Shown here piece after piece: positions 1 to 11,459 of a stretch of 64,000 bases of DNA; within the stretch, counting starts at the first letter, position 1, and each line of letters begins with the position of its first letter. Under the pieces are notes generated by a model. The model did not search any database, had not been told where the DNA came from, and worked only from the letters and a program-made list of their open reading frames with translations. Origin of the DNA: Drechslera avenae. Lineage: Eukaryota > Ascomycota > Dothideomycetes > Pleosporales > Pleosporaceae. Position numbers and translations under genes: made by a program. The stretch is from the NCBI GenBank assembly GCA_034640345.1, contig JAXRVH010000045.1:62001-126000 (forward strand). The letters are read 5' to 3'.

Positions 1-134
1 GTGCCCTTCGTTTCTTCAATAAAGCTACCGTTCAAGTTCTTCTCAGCATTACTTCTGTACAAATAGCTCGATACTCTTACTCAACTTTCGAAACACATTA
101 CCAAATCTCACCGTTATCCCACCACATCAACATC

Positions 135-875
135 ATGGGTTTCAAGAAGAACATTCTTTTCGCGGGCACCTTCGCCCTCTGCGCCCTCGCTGCACCCGTC
201 CCAGACTGCGATGAGGCCCCGAAAGCCGAGACCCCGGGCTCGTTGACAGCAGCCAACCTCATCGCCATTTCGCCCGCAACCGCATCATGCAGCGGCGCAT
301 CTTTCCCCGACGAATGCGCAGACGCGACCCAAGCCGCCACTGCCCTGAACAAGGCATTTTCCACATACAAGATTACGTCAAAGGGCGAAAAGGCCGCCAT
401 TGTCGCCTACGAGCTCTTCGAGAGCGGTGATTTCAAGTACAAGAAGAACCACTTCCCTGGCCGCCCTGGTCAGGGCACAAGGAGTAAGTCAAACCCCCAT
501 TGTACACCCTTTTTTTTGCTCTGTCAAACTTCATAGCAACTAACGTGTTCTCCTTTTCCTCTAGTGATGGCTATGCCGCCCTACGTCGAGAAGTACGCCA
601 CTAGTGTCGCAGGTGCAGCCGCAGTCACGCAGGCCAAAGCCGCAGGAGGGGATGCCGGTCTAACCGCTGTTCTTGCTCTTGTCAACAGCGACGATGAGAA
701 GAGCTTCGGGAGTGCTGCTTGGTTCGTGAGCAGTGTATGCACTGCTGATGTTCGAGCTGGCCTTGCGGCTGGCACCCAGGATGGCTGGCACAAGTTTTTG
801 AGCGACTGTGTCGGAACGCCTGCTGATCCTGCACGCGATCCTGCCTGGACTGCTGCTCTTGCTACAATCCAGTAA
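135..875 (+). CDS. Small secreted protein, function unknown (2 exons)
   Basis: Exons 135-483 and 565-875 give 219 residues. The intron has a GTAAGT donor at 484 and ends CTCTAG at 564; removing it keeps the frame, while read-through stops early. Residues 1-20 look like a signal peptide: a basic start (MGFKK), a hydrophobic core, and a small-residue cleavage region at ALA-A. The mature part is Ala-rich with five cysteines spread over its length and no recognised catalytic motif, so it is probably a compact extracellular protein. Similar-looking cysteine-containing secreted proteins occur in many ascomycetes, but I cannot name a characterised family. The coding sequence sits near the window start with only 134 bases of upstream sequence visible. 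Confidence 0.8.
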
Positions 876-1519
876 GCGGTGTCGTGCTGTGTGGTTTCTT
901 TGTTTGTGAGCGCTGTTGTGCTGGCGGGCGGATGGGCTGTGAAAGCCACTTCACTTCTTTTCTATTCCTTGTCGATATGCTTTGTTGATGTTTAACGAAA
1001 TTTTTATGATTTTTTTCCCCACGTGTCGTTTGTACTTTTGCCCCAATTTCAGTCCTAGGTTCAGCCTTGTGAAATCGTGCTAGCGTGAATGATGTCTCCT
1101 TTTTTGAACCATGCTCCCGATGTGTGGCAGGGAATGGCCTTGAAGCGACCTTCATCCCGAAATAGCATCCAAGTGCCGACCTATGCATAGCCCCTATCGT
1201 ATTTGATTCTTCAAACAGTAACCATGAAGACGGCAAAGGTCGTATAGAGGGGGTAACTGTGACTTGGCAACCGTATCGGGCCCACTGTATATATAAGCTG
1301 ATCTTGACAGAAAAAGACGGCAGATGTAAATGGAAAACATGGTCGTAGGGTCTGGCAAGTGAGCCAACAAGGCAAATGCCATTATCTTTATTATTCTTCA
1401 TAGAGTAAATGCGGCTATTGTTAATGCCGGTAAGTATGAGTAATACAACAAAAGAACAAAGTGACGACTTGTCATTTTTTCCCCTCTTAATCAACAAAAG
1501 AAACACCAATTTTCATGTT
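876..1519. other. Intergenic, between convergent genes
   Basis: Holds the 3' flanks of the secreted-protein gene (plus) and the RING-like gene (minus). Only short chance reading frames are present; no RNA gene or repeat was seen. Confidence 0.6.
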
Positions 1520-3391
1520 TCAAAGGAGCGAAACTTGTGCAAAAGCAGCAGCATCCTCGCTTGCCATCCTCTCTCCACACTCGGGACACGAGCATCCCCC
1601 CCAGCCATTTATATCCACGCATTGCCTAAGCCAGCCTTGCATGCATCCCACGCAAGTTGCCGGCTCATGCCAGCAATTCGCTGTAATCCTTCGTTGAACA
1701 AATTCGTAAACGGGCCTGCTTGTCTTGCATAATATACACGTGCGCTCTATCGCTGGAGTGTTGCGTCGCGAGCAAGGCCGTGAGTTAGGTGGCGTTGCAC
1801 GGGGGCTGATTGTAGCATCCTTGGTATGGCGTACTTGCTGGGTTGTGCAGGTCACATTTGGTGAAGGGACGGCGATGATGCTGCTGCGACGTGAATGCCA
1901 TGATACAGGACGTCCTTGTGTCATATTGTCCATCGAGAAACCCGAGGATAATGGGTTTAGTGAAAGAGGATTACCGCTGCTGCGCCGTCGCTCTGTAGTT
2001 GCGGCCGGACTTGGGGGAGCATTGGCCCAGGGAGCGAAGGGAGCTGGTAGAGGTGCGTCTAGATGTGTGGGTTGGGGTTCGGAGGGGGAGTATGTTGGTG
2101 TCGGAATGAGATCGACTGTTGACATACGTTTGGGTGTTGTTGGATCCCGATTGGACACAGCCTCGTGGTTCTGTAGATTCTCTGCAGTCAGATTCATGCG
2201 GCGTAGATCGTCCATGTCCAAGACCATGGCAAACTTTGGCCGTTCTTGTGCAGCTGCTGATTCCCTTCTCTTTGCGCCAAAATTCTTCAGTGCTTGTGGT
2301 ATCGTTGACCACCTGTGCTTTGCTTTCTTCTCTGGCTTGCTCTTCTCCTCGAACTGCTCAAAGACATCCCGAGCCGTGTTGATCGGAGTCGCCGATGCTG
2401 CCGACCATGCCGGTGGTGGTGAAAACGCCGGGGTCCCTGACGTTGCGGGTGTAGGCGGGCCGACCTCGTCGTCTCCAAACCGCTGGTACACCAGGTCATT
2501 TTCCATGTTCTCTCCAGCAACCGCTTTGGCTACATTGCCAGACATGGGTTTCGACAAATTATTGGGATAGCTGTTGTTTCGTAATCCTCGTGAGGAGGCA
2601 ATCTTACCACCGGAACGAACGCGAGGTTGATAAGTTGCATACGAGGTCGGACGTGGGCGTGGCTGCAGTGGTGGACTGTCCAGCGAGGTGAAGCTTTGTG
2701 GTTGGTATGATGCGGGTCGCTCTCTCCGTGTTTCAGTCGTTTGCTGTGTGGGAGGATACGAATAAGCTGCAGGATGTACCTGTGGATGTTCGCATTCGCA
2801 ACTGCCCCGGGAAGAGATGCCACCTCTTGCCTTATCCAGACTTTCAAGATATGACGATGCGGGTCGCTGGCTTGATGTCTGAGAGGTCAATGGAACGGGC
2901 GAAGCAGTCCAGTCTGGCGACAGCAGATGTTGGGCACTGTACGATGCCGGACGTGTGAGTGCTTGCGGCCGTTTTCTCATCGAGGCTGCATCGAGGGTTG
3001 TATTTGGTTCCGGAATAAGCTTCCTTAGTGTTTCCTGAGGGCTGAAAGATGATGTCGGCCTATCCGGGTTCGTCCATTTGTCTAGTAGATCGAAATCGCT
3101 CTCCTTTTCCGACTTCTCTTTTGGAGCCTCTTGTTTCAACACCGGCGGCTGTTCTTTGATAGCTACACTTTCTTCCGCTACGCCAGCCGTCTGGGAATCC
3201 CCGTACATTGGTCGTTCCAACCATCGTGTTGTAACAGACTTTTCGCGGTGGATACTCCTGAATGCCTCATCAGAGTCTGCAATCATGTTAAGCATGCGCT
3301 GCGCTGTTGCGGGATCCCTCTTCATCGGGCGTGGATGCCGCAACAACGGGTGTACGTCATTTTGAACATGACTCTGCGCCACAGCCGCCAT
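1520..3391 (-). CDS. RING/RBR-like cysteine-cluster protein, probable E3 ubiquitin ligase
   Basis: A single open frame of 623 residues from the ATG at 3391; an in-frame ATG at 3487 would add 32 proline-rich residues. I prefer 3391 because MAAVAQSH starts the first non-repetitive sequence. Most of the protein is Ser/Pro/Arg-rich and looks disordered. About residues 552-608 form a Cys/His cluster: CILC, then C-x-H, TCVGC, then CSCPEC. This spacing resembles the RING part of fungal RBR/Ariadne-type E3 ligases, where cysteines and one histidine bind two zinc ions. No IBR or RING2 domain follows; the protein ends 15 residues after the cluster. Ligase activity is inferred from the motif alone. Residues before the cluster could serve in substrate or partner binding. 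No intron is needed. Confidence 0.65.
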   Translation of the reverse strand: MAAVAQSHVQNDVHPLLRHPRPMKRDPATAQRMLNMIADSDEAFRSIHREKSVTTRWLERPMYGDSQTAGVAEESVAIKEQPPVLKQEAPKEKSEKESDFDLLDKWTNPDRPTSSFSPQETLRKLIPEPNTTLDAASMRKRPQALTRPASYSAQHLLSPDWTASPVPLTSQTSSQRPASSYLESLDKARGGISSRGSCECEHPQVHPAAYSYPPTQQTTETRRERPASYQPQSFTSLDSPPLQPRPRPTSYATYQPRVRSGGKIASSRGLRNNSYPNNLSKPMSGNVAKAVAGENMENDLVYQRFGDDEVGPPTPATSGTPAFSPPPAWSAASATPINTARDVFEQFEEKSKPEKKAKHRWSTIPQALKNFGAKRRESAAAQERPKFAMVLDMDDLRRMNLTAENLQNHEAVSNRDPTTPKRMSTVDLIPTPTYSPSEPQPTHLDAPLPAPFAPWANAPPSPAATTERRRSSGNPLSLNPLSSGFSMDNMTQGRPVSWHSRRSSIIAVPSPNVTCTTQQVRHTKDATISPRATPPNSRPCSRRNTPAIERTCILCKTSRPVYEFVQRRITANCWHEPATCVGCMQGWLRQCVDINGWGGCSCPECGERMASEDAAAFAQVSLL

Positions 3392-4933
3392 GGTTGATAG
3401 TTCAGGCGAAACGAAGGAGGGGGGGGGGCCTGAAGGATTAACAACGACGACAAACGAGTTTGGGAAAGGAAATGGAGGAGTCGGCACAGAAAATGCAATA
3501 AATCAAAGAGGCAGGATCGACCCCTCGCCAGGACGTGGGACAGCGTCTGGCCATATCAATATGCCGCGAGTCAACGGGCCCCGGCACGGTACGAATTGGC
3601 TGTGTGGCTGGCAGGCAGCACAAAACCGATCTGCCCGTTTCGAGCCCTTGCGTAAGTACAGTAGAAAGCCCGCAAGTGCGTAAATCACCGTTAGCCTGGT
3701 TTGTACGACACAGCGCCATCGATTATTCGTTGCTAGTGCCCGTATTGCCGTCAAGTACTGTAGCTTGGCGGGTTGGGGGGGACCACGGTGAGACATATTT
3801 TTAGAATTAGTAGTCTCTCGGACTTTCTTCGCGAGGATAGTGCACACGATGCCGCGACGCCCGTGGCAACGAGAGAGGGCTTCCCACCACAGCTGCGAGT
3901 GGGTGAGATCAGACTGCTCGGTGAGATGATGACGACGACGCAGGGCCGATCGCGTTGGCGGTGTGAGCAGCACTTGCAGCAGAGGGTGTTTTTGCCATGG
4001 CTGGCGCAATGTCGAGTAACGACCATGATCAGCGAGCGACCTGCCACATAATCGGATGACGAATGGCACCCACTGCCGTGCCGGTGCCCATCTTCCAGCT
4101 ACTTCCTTGGGTGGGTCTGCAGCTTGTGGTCCTCAAAACAAACCACGAACCAGGGCCTCGAGTGGAAAACTAACTTTTGCTGATGATGGGTGATGGGAGC
4201 GAGCTCCGTGTTGGACCCAACGTGGAAGAGGCGTGCATGGTGTGGGCCGGGCGCCACTAGGGCACCAGGGAACTCCAGCCTGGGCAGATGGCCGTCTTGC
4301 ACATCTTCCGGAGATGATGCAGCACACTTTCAGGCCTTTCCGGGACGATCCCAAGCAGCATCGGCGCCGGCTGCTTGTAGACTTTGCTATGTACCAGTGG
4401 GCCCTGTACTGGCTGCAAGCCGATACAGCTACGCCGTGTAAGCTTCAGTCATGTTTGGACGTTCAATGCAACGTCAATCTGCGCAGACGAGGGCAACGCG
4501 CGACACACTGCAACTGCAGACGCCACGGCCGTTGAACCGGTCATGCACGTGAGACGCGCCCAAGCCCTTTGGTACGTTGGCTGAGTGCCGCAATTCGATA
4601 TATTGCGAGGCGGGTTAGGGTGCCGCTGAGACATGGCTACGTTGCGTGACTTGGGCGAAGCCAGCACCATGTCAGTTGTCAAATATCCAGAACTTTCATG
4701 AATATGCGATGCAAACCCTAGACAAATCCATGCATATTTGGAAATGCCGGTATCGCGCATGTACATGCACGTGATCAGCGACAACGCCTGGGATGTGACT
4801 AAGCAGATGCGCTAATACCAAAATGGACGACGCTAAGCATGCGATCTCGAAACTTTGGAGAGCTCACAGGTCGCCGTCCCCTCACCCACTCTAACCCAAC
4901 CAACCCCCAACCGTCATACAGCCTGCAGCAAAC
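3392..4933. other. Intergenic / divergent promoter region
   Basis: About 1.5 kb between the divergent RING-like gene and SF3B1. A minus-strand frame of 188 codons (3503-4069) has one hydrophobic stretch, but no recognisable domain and an unconvincing composition, so I do not call it. Pyrimidine-rich sequence at 4870-4930 just before the SF3B1 start is probably its 5' leader. Confidence 0.5.
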
Positions 4934-7900
4934 ATGGCCGGACCGCGCGCAGGAAATTCCAGGGCCAACGGTGCCGCCAATGGGGACACGTCCAACAACA
5001 AGCAATCGCTCACAGAGGCGGGTGATAAGGAGCTCTATGGCGGAAACAGCGGCGACTACGTCAGCTCCATCGCCGTCGTCGACGGGGACGACGACATGGA
5101 GGATGTCCAGCTCAATGGCCGAAGCCTCGTGGGACAGTATACTGCATCCAAAGAGATGATGAACGAGTTTGCACATGGCGATGCTGGTGAGGCCGACATC
5201 CTCGAGAGTCGCGAGAAGCAGGCGCAGATCGCGTCGCGCGAGACTGACTACCAACGGCGGCGATTCGACCGTGCGCTTTCTCCTTCGCGAGCCGACCCCT
5301 TCGCGCAAGATGGCGAAGATGGCGGCCAGTCCTACAAGGACGTGATGAAGCAGCGCGAATTCGAGCGCGAGGAAGCACGCGTCAAGCGGCTGATTGAGGA
5401 AAAGGAGAACTCGGGTGGCAACGAGGTGCTAGACCATAAACCGACACTCAAAGACGACGGTACACCACCTCCTGTTGACGGCGACAAGACTCCACCTATG
5501 AAGAAGACTCGCAAGAGGAGACGGTGGGACGAGGGTGCCGATGAGGGTGAAACAGCGGCGCTCAAGGAAGGCAAGGAGGATAACAAAGACGAGTCCGAGC
5601 CGAAGAAGCGTTCACGATGGTCACCAGCGCCCGAGGAAGTCAAAGCCCCCGAGGCAGCTGCACCAGCCCGGTCACGTTGGGATACCACCGCCGTAGCCCC
5701 CGCGAGCGCTGCGACGCCCGTACCTGCAGCGAATGGAGCACCCGTCGCCCATACGTTCGCCTTCGGCACTGACATCTCAAACCGCAACGCTCCCCTATCT
5801 GATGAGCAGCTCGACATGATGCTTCCTGGTGAAGCCGAGGGCTACAAAGTCCTCGAGGCACCTCCTGGTTACGAGCCAGTACGGCGACCAGTCGGCATGC
5901 CGCAACTCCCCACGGGATACCAGGGCTTTTTGCTGCCAGAGGTTGACAACAGCTTGGCCGCCATGGGCAGGCAGCTGCCGACAGAAATCCCAGGTGTGGG
6001 CGACTTGCAGTTTTTCAAGAACGAAGACATGAAGTACTTTGGAAAGCTCACTGACGGTGCCGACGAGAACGAGATGACTGTGGAGGAACTCAAGGAGCGC
6101 AAAATTATGCGACTGCTCTTGAAGGTCAAGAACGGGACACCGCCCATGCGAAAGACTGCACTTCGTCAACTCACAGACAATGCCCGGCAGTTCGGCGCAG
6201 GAGCCCTCTTCAACCAGATCTTGCCACTCTTGATGGAGCGCACGTTGGAGGACCAGGAACGCCATTTGCTTGTCAAGGTCATCGACCGTGTCCTGTACAA
6301 GCTTGATGACCTCGTCCGTCCTTATGTCCACAAGATCCTCGTTGTTATCGAGCCTCTCCTTATTGACCAGGATTACTATGCCCGTGTGGAAGGCCGAGAG
6401 ATCATTTCCAACCTTGCAAAGGCCGCCGGTCTTGCACACATGATCAGTACAATGCGTCCCGACTTGGACCACCAGGATGAATACGTACGCAACACCACCG
6501 CTCGAGCGTTCGCCGTTGTCGCATCCGCTCTTGGTATTCCCGCCCTTCTACCCTTCCTCCGAGCCGTCTGCAGATCGAAGAAGTCATGGCACGCACGTCA
6601 CACCGGTGTAAAGATCGTACAGCAGATTCCCATCCTCATGGGTTGTGCTATCTTGCCTCATCTGAAGGGCCTCGTGGAGTGCATTGGTGAGAATCTCAAT
6701 GACGAGCAACCAAAGGTCCGCATGGTCACAGCCCTTGCGCTAGCTGCCCTGGCTGAAGCTGCAAGCCCGTACGGTATTGAATCTTTTGACGACATCCTGA
6801 ACCCGCTCTGGACCGGAGCCCGTCGCCAGCGTGGCAAGGCTCTGGCATCCTTCTTAAAGGCTGTGGGCTATGTCATCCCGCTGATGGACGAAGAGTACTC
6901 GAACTACTATACCAGCCAGATCATGGAGATTGTCATTCGCGAGTTCCAATCACCCGACGAAGAGATGAAGAAGGTTGTGCTAAAGGTTGTCTCACAGTGC
7001 TCCAACACCGCAGGTGTCACTCCGGTGTACTTGAAGGACAATGTTTTGCCAGAGTTCTTCAAGCACTTCTGGGTGCGCCGTATGGCACTCGACAAGCGAA
7101 ACTACCGCCAAGTCGTAGACACTACCGTCGACCTGGCACAGAAGGCAGGTGTTGCTGAGATTGTTGGCCGGATCGTTAACAACATGAAAGACGAGAACGA
7201 AGCATACCGAAAGATGACAGTTGAGACCGTTGACAAGGTCATTAGCACACTAGGCGCGCACGATGTCGACGAGCGCTTGGAGGAGCAACTTATTGACGGT
7301 GTCCTCGTTGCTTTCCAGGATCAAACGATCGAAGACCCTATCGTTATCGACGGTTTTGCCACAGTCGTGAACGCGCTGGGTGAGCGGACCAAGACCTATC
7401 TTCCACAGATTGTTGCGACAGTCCTTGCCCGCCTCAACAACAAGTCAGCTACAGTTCGCCAGCAAGCTGCAGACCTTATCTCACGGATTACCTTTGTAAT
7501 GCAGAAGTGTGACGAAGATCCGCAACTAATCAAGCTTGCGCAAGCACTATACGAATACCTTGGTGAGGAATACCCTGAGGTTCTTGGTTCCATCCTAGGT
7601 GCTCTTCGTGCCATTGTCACAGTGGTTGGTCTACATGCCATGCAGCCCCCAATCAAGGACCTGTTGCCCCGCCTGACACCTATTCTCCGCAATCGACACG
7701 AAAAAGTACAGGAGAACACCATCGACCTCGTCGGTCGTATCGCTGACCGAGGTGCAAACTACGTCAACCCACGCGAATGGATGCGTATCTGTTTCGAACT
7801 TCTTGACATGTTGAAGGCCCATAAGAAGGGTATCCGTCGCGCTGCCAACAACACCTTTGGTTACATCGCCAAAGCCATCGGTCCCCAGGATGTATTGGCT

Positions 7901-8521
7901 ACACTTCTCGGTAACCTTCGAGTTCAGGAGCGTCAGTCCCGTGTCTGCACAGCTGTTGCCATCGGTATCGTTGCTGAGACCTGCGCGCCTTTCACTGTGC
8001 TCCCTGCTTTGATGAACGAATACCGCGTACCAGAACTGAATGTACAGAACGGTGTTCTCAAATCTTTGTCATTCATGTTTGAGTACATTGGTGAGATGGC
8101 CAAGGACTATGTGTACGCTATCACACCACTCCTGGAGGATGCTCTCATCGATCGAGATCAAGTGCATCGCCAGACTGCTGCGTCTGTGGTCAAACACGTC
8201 GCTTTGGGTTGTGTCGGTCTTGATTGCGAGGATGCAATGATCCACTTACTCAACCTTCTCTGGCCAAATCTCTTCGAAACTAGTCCCCACGTTATTGACC
8301 GGATCATTGAGGCCATCGAAGGTGTCCGCAACGCTGTTGGTACCCCGCTCGTCATGAATTACGTCTGGGCAGGTCTGTTCCATCCGGCTCGCAAAGTTCG
8401 TCAGCCGTACTGGCGCATTTACAACGATGCGTACGTCCAGAACGCCGATGCCATGGTTCCGGCTTACCCGGCTTTCGATGAACCCGAGGTGCGGAGGCAT
8501 GAGTTGGACATCTTCATCTAA
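4934..8521 (+). CDS. HSH155: U2 snRNP splicing factor 3B subunit 1 (SF3b155/Hsh155/Prp10)
   Basis: A 1195-residue intronless frame. SF3B1 is the HEAT-repeat scaffold of the SF3b complex; with Phf5a it clamps the U2-branch-site helix in the nucleus. The N-terminal disordered part carries three U2AF-ligand-type motifs with a basic stretch before Trp (W198 in RRRWDEG, W229 in RSRWSPA, W249 in RSRWDTT), which in the family bind UHM domains. Residues about 283-317 (RNAPLSDEQLD to GYEPV) match the p14-binding segment. From about residue 370 onward it is HEAT repeats, nearly identical in places to animal SF3B1, for example LMDEEYSNYYT and REFQSPDEEMKK. K594 (in EQPKVRM) aligns with human K700, the main leukaemia hotspot. 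The fungal protein is shorter than the human (about 1300) because the N-terminus is reduced. A GTAAGT lies three bases after the stop. Confidence 0.97.
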   Translation: MAGPRAGNSRANGAANGDTSNNKQSLTEAGDKELYGGNSGDYVSSIAVVDGDDDMEDVQLNGRSLVGQYTASKEMMNEFAHGDAGEADILESREKQAQIASRETDYQRRRFDRALSPSRADPFAQDGEDGGQSYKDVMKQREFEREEARVKRLIEEKENSGGNEVLDHKPTLKDDGTPPPVDGDKTPPMKKTRKRRRWDEGADEGETAALKEGKEDNKDESEPKKRSRWSPAPEEVKAPEAAAPARSRWDTTAVAPASAATPVPAANGAPVAHTFAFGTDISNRNAPLSDEQLDMMLPGEAEGYKVLEAPPGYEPVRRPVGMPQLPTGYQGFLLPEVDNSLAAMGRQLPTEIPGVGDLQFFKNEDMKYFGKLTDGADENEMTVEELKERKIMRLLLKVKNGTPPMRKTALRQLTDNARQFGAGALFNQILPLLMERTLEDQERHLLVKVIDRVLYKLDDLVRPYVHKILVVIEPLLIDQDYYARVEGREIISNLAKAAGLAHMISTMRPDLDHQDEYVRNTTARAFAVVASALGIPALLPFLRAVCRSKKSWHARHTGVKIVQQIPILMGCAILPHLKGLVECIGENLNDEQPKVRMVTALALAALAEAASPYGIESFDDILNPLWTGARRQRGKALASFLKAVGYVIPLMDEEYSNYYTSQIMEIVIREFQSPDEEMKKVVLKVVSQCSNTAGVTPVYLKDNVLPEFFKHFWVRRMALDKRNYRQVVDTTVDLAQKAGVAEIVGRIVNNMKDENEAYRKMTVETVDKVISTLGAHDVDERLEEQLIDGVLVAFQDQTIEDPIVIDGFATVVNALGERTKTYLPQIVATVLARLNNKSATVRQQAADLISRITFVMQKCDEDPQLIKLAQALYEYLGEEYPEVLGSILGALRAIVTVVGLHAMQPPIKDLLPRLTPILRNRHEKVQENTIDLVGRIADRGANYVNPREWMRICFELLDMLKAHKKGIRRAANNTFGYIAKAIGPQDVLATLLGNLRVQERQSRVCTAVAIGIVAETCAPFTVLPALMNEYRVPELNVQNGVLKSLSFMFEYIGEMAKDYVYAITPLLEDALIDRDQVHRQTAASVVKHVALGCVGLDCEDAMIHLLNLLWPNLFETSPHVIDRIIEAIEGVRNAVGTPLVMNYVWAGLFHPARKVRQPYWRIYNDAYVQNADAMVPAYPAFDEPEVRRHELDIFI

Positions 8522-9876
8522 AGGTAAGTACTTTCCTAGGCTTATTTTCTCGAGCACCATCATCGGCCGGCGTTGCTTTTTGTGTTTATCTTGAGTGAAT
8601 TGAGAGGGGCTTTTCTACTTTGAGTAGTCATGGGTCGATATTTTTGGGGAGTGGACTTGCCGGCACTGCTTATCATGTACATCACACTAGGGCTGGGCCG
8701 GAGTACGTTGGCGTTTACAAAGTACGCTGAATAAGGACGTGTGAGTCGAAGTCACCCACCGGTGCCGCCTTTTTTTTTTAGTAGGGACCGCTTATGGTAA
8801 CCAAAAAAAGATAATCTACAACCACCTTTCCACGCTGATCACCCCTAGGTTTCGTGAGGTCTTGCCGTTTACTTCCGTTGCCCGTCTGTGTAGCTGAGGT
8901 AAGTCTTTCGATTGTTGCGCCTTGTGCTAAGTTTTGCAAGAATGGCCATTGCTTTTATGCTGCCGCATGCCACTTACACGTACCAGGTTGGGATAAGTAC
9001 GAGTTTCTCGTCTCTCAGGATACATTTCTCATATGGTTTACGGTCCCTCATCTTCTTCACTATGATTTCTCGTCTCAATGTCCTTGCTCATTTTCCCAAC
9101 CGTGCTTATTTCTTTCTCTCTCTCTCTCTCTGTTTCATCTATGCCTCCTCCATATTTCCAGTCTCCATCAATCTCCTTTTTCCAACCAGCCATTCTCTCT
9201 TTGATCCCTTTATCCGACTACAACTAACTCAGCACTGCACATGCCAGTACCTGGCCAACGAGCCATGTTGTTATATCTTGATCACTGATAATCCAAGTGA
9301 GACTACCAAGTATTCAAACGCTGTATGAAAGCATACGTAAAATAGCACTCGAGAAACGGTTGCTGGGCGGTTCAATAATGTTGACGTTTGACATGATGTG
9401 TCAACAAAGGTCTGACGGTTATTGGCAAGGAATATGTGTAGGGGAGTGATGAGTGCGTAGTCGAATGGTAGATAAATAATTGCAATTTAAAATAGTTTCT
9501 CTTAATGTTGACCATGGATGCTATGATGAATACGGGTAGCTGGTGGTTCTAGTCAATCTGCATGCGTCATAGGTTATAATTTGCTGAGGTTGGGCAAAAC
9601 TTTCTTTTCTTTTCTTCTTTTCATGTTCTCTTAGTAGTATCTACATCTATCATGCCAGTCAAGCCATGGCAAAATTTCTATCCGCCGTATATCCATAGCC
9701 CAAAAAAATCCCTCCCCCCCCCCCCCAAAAAAAAACATTGGATGATTTGAACCTCACATCCAAAAGTTACCCTAACATACCAACCACATGTGTAATCCCA
9801 TGCCGACCATGATGCCGACCATGCCATTCAACCCAACTTCCCAAAATAATTCCTATCGTCCTTTCATGCCTCCAAC
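8522..9876. other. Intergenic, low-complexity 3' region
   Basis: Lies between convergent SF3B1 and PXMP4. It begins AG-GTAAGT right after the SF3B1 stop, a possible 3'UTR intron donor. It contains a CT microsatellite near 9115-9132, a CTTTTCTTTT tract near 9602-9620 and a C13-A9 homopolymer at 9714-9735. Two plus-strand frames at 8854-9328 are pyrimidine-derived and not credible genes. Confidence 0.55.
9714..9735. repeat. Homopolymer tract C13 followed by A9
   Basis: Thirteen cytosines (9714-9726) run directly into nine adenines. Such tracts are prone to length polymorphism and sequencing error. Confidence 0.9.
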
Positions 9877-10772
9877 TCACTTGTTATGCCACAGCAACGT
9901 CCGTAGCGAATCCCAATCATCCGATTGAACATAACTGCAAACACATGTTAGCAAATACCGTCCTAGTTGCAAGTAACCGAACAAGAGGAATAGACACCCA
10001 CATATAACTCATGCTACTCCTCAAACTGCTCTGCACAGCCTCGGGATGCCACCTAAAGATATACATGACCATAGCCCAACTTAGACTGGCAAACGCAGGC
10101 CATCCGTTCCTCACCATTGCCCTCCTCATTTCCCCGTTACCGAAAAGCTCCCAGCCACTAACACCGCCGCCTTTGACAGCGTGTCCGCCCTCTCCGCCTC
10201 CTACGTGCCGTGGTTGTACGGCTAACTTTGCGAGGGCCAGGCATACGCGCGCTGCGACGTATATGACAATTTGCTGGGACACGGAGTTGTGGATTGTACG
10301 GCCGAATACGGTGTAGCCACCAAGGAGGCCCGCAAGGAAGGAATCGTAGTGTCGCTCTTTTCCTGTGGGAGAGGTGTGGCGTAGGAAAAGCATGGTGGAT
10401 TTGTAGACGAGGGCGAAGAGGCCGAGGTTGCGGGCGTGTTGGCGGGTGGCTTTGTAGACCATGAGGGCTTTGGATCGGAGACTGTAGAGGTGTGCGAGTT
10501 AGTGAAATGTTTTGGTTTGGATTGGGGCCGTTTGGAGTAAACTTACGTCCCGGATCGGAAGAGGACAATCATTCTGGTCGAGTTCCTGTTAGCCGTTGTT
10601 TCCTTGGAAGATTACAGTTCTTTATATGGAGCCTAAGGGGCACCTACACAAGCGCATGTGGAAACCGCACTTTACACCCGTAAACGATGCCATTTCTCAC
10701 ACCTTTTACCAGTGTGAGGATGTCGTGGTACTTTGGGTCTAGGACAATCTTCTCGAGTGCGGCCTTTTCCAT
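9877..10772 (-). CDS. PXMP4: Peroxisomal membrane protein 4 (PMP24), Tim17/22/23 superfamily (4 exons)
   Basis: Exons on the minus strand: 10772-10648, 10573-10547 (27 bases), 10481-10002 and 9934-9877, giving 229 residues. The joins restore family motifs across every boundary: exon 1 ends VRFPHALV, the tiny exon 2 encodes MIVLFRSG, and exon 3 starts with KATRQHARNL, FALVYKS, then FLAGLLGGYTVFG. Exon 4 gives IYVQSDDWDSLRTLLWHNK and the stop. PXMP4 is an integral peroxisomal membrane protein; its biochemical role is unsettled, though one fungal homologue has been linked to peroxisome function. Gly-rich hydrophobic segments are typical of the Tim17/Tim22/Tim23/Pmp24 family. Animal PXMP4 has about 212 residues. 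All introns are 64-74 bases with standard ends. Confidence 0.9.
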
Positions 10773-11459
10773 GGTTAGTCGTTTGCATTTCCCTCTCTCG
10801 TTCTACACCATCCATTCAACATACCTCGAGCGCATGTAACCTATCCATCTCGATTGTGTGTGTATGTGTGCTGTGCGAAGTGCGATGTGTTGCTTGCGAC
10901 AAGCTTGCTACCGGCGAAGATGGAACCTCGGTACAAGCGCGTACGCAATGACGTCTGCTTGTCGCTACCTTTCACAGTTGCAATCGCGAGGACAAGGAGT
11001 GGAAAAGTGAAGGAAAGTACAAAAGCAGACCGTCGAGATCATGAGGCTGGCTGAATGTGAATAAGATTGGTTGGGCCAAGTAACTAAGTAGGGGAGAGTT
11101 GCAGTCCGCGAAATAGCGCTGGCATCTGATCCTCGGCTCGCGTCACATTACCGGCCGCCGCGACTTCCCCACATTCGCCGTGAACATGGCATCTTTGCGC
11201 TAGCTCCCAAAACAGACAGCGTTGCTTGCGCTTAGCATGTGAAGGCTGCATGTCAAGTCTGGAATCACATGTGCCTGTGGACGGCTTCTCAGTAGTCTGC
11301 ATTTGCGATTGATTGGATTTAAAGTGGTTGATTCTATGCGCTAAGGGACTACATGGTATCTCGGTGTTCTCGCCTGATGCTGTGCTTTCCCGCACAAAAC
11401 CGTTCTAACGCCTGATATGCTCGGTGAAGCCGTTCGGTTTCAGCAATTGGTAGCACTAA
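10773..11459. other. Intergenic
   Basis: Upstream of PXMP4 and downstream of ARG-13, both on the minus strand. Short frames only; nothing recognised. Confidence 0.55.

Noticed and set aside
1725..2570. Plus-strand 281-codon frame
   Set aside because: Antisense shadow of the RING-like gene.
3503..4069. Minus-strand 188-codon frame with one hydrophobic stretch
   Set aside because: No domain, composition like non-coding DNA, located in a promoter region; overlaps other chance frames on both strands.
5795..6472. Minus-strand 225-codon frame
   Set aside because: Antisense to the strongly conserved SF3B1 HEAT region.
8912..9328. Plus-strand 138-codon hydrophobic frame
   Set aside because: Hydrophobicity comes from CT-microsatellite DNA (Leu/Ser/Phe); no gene support.
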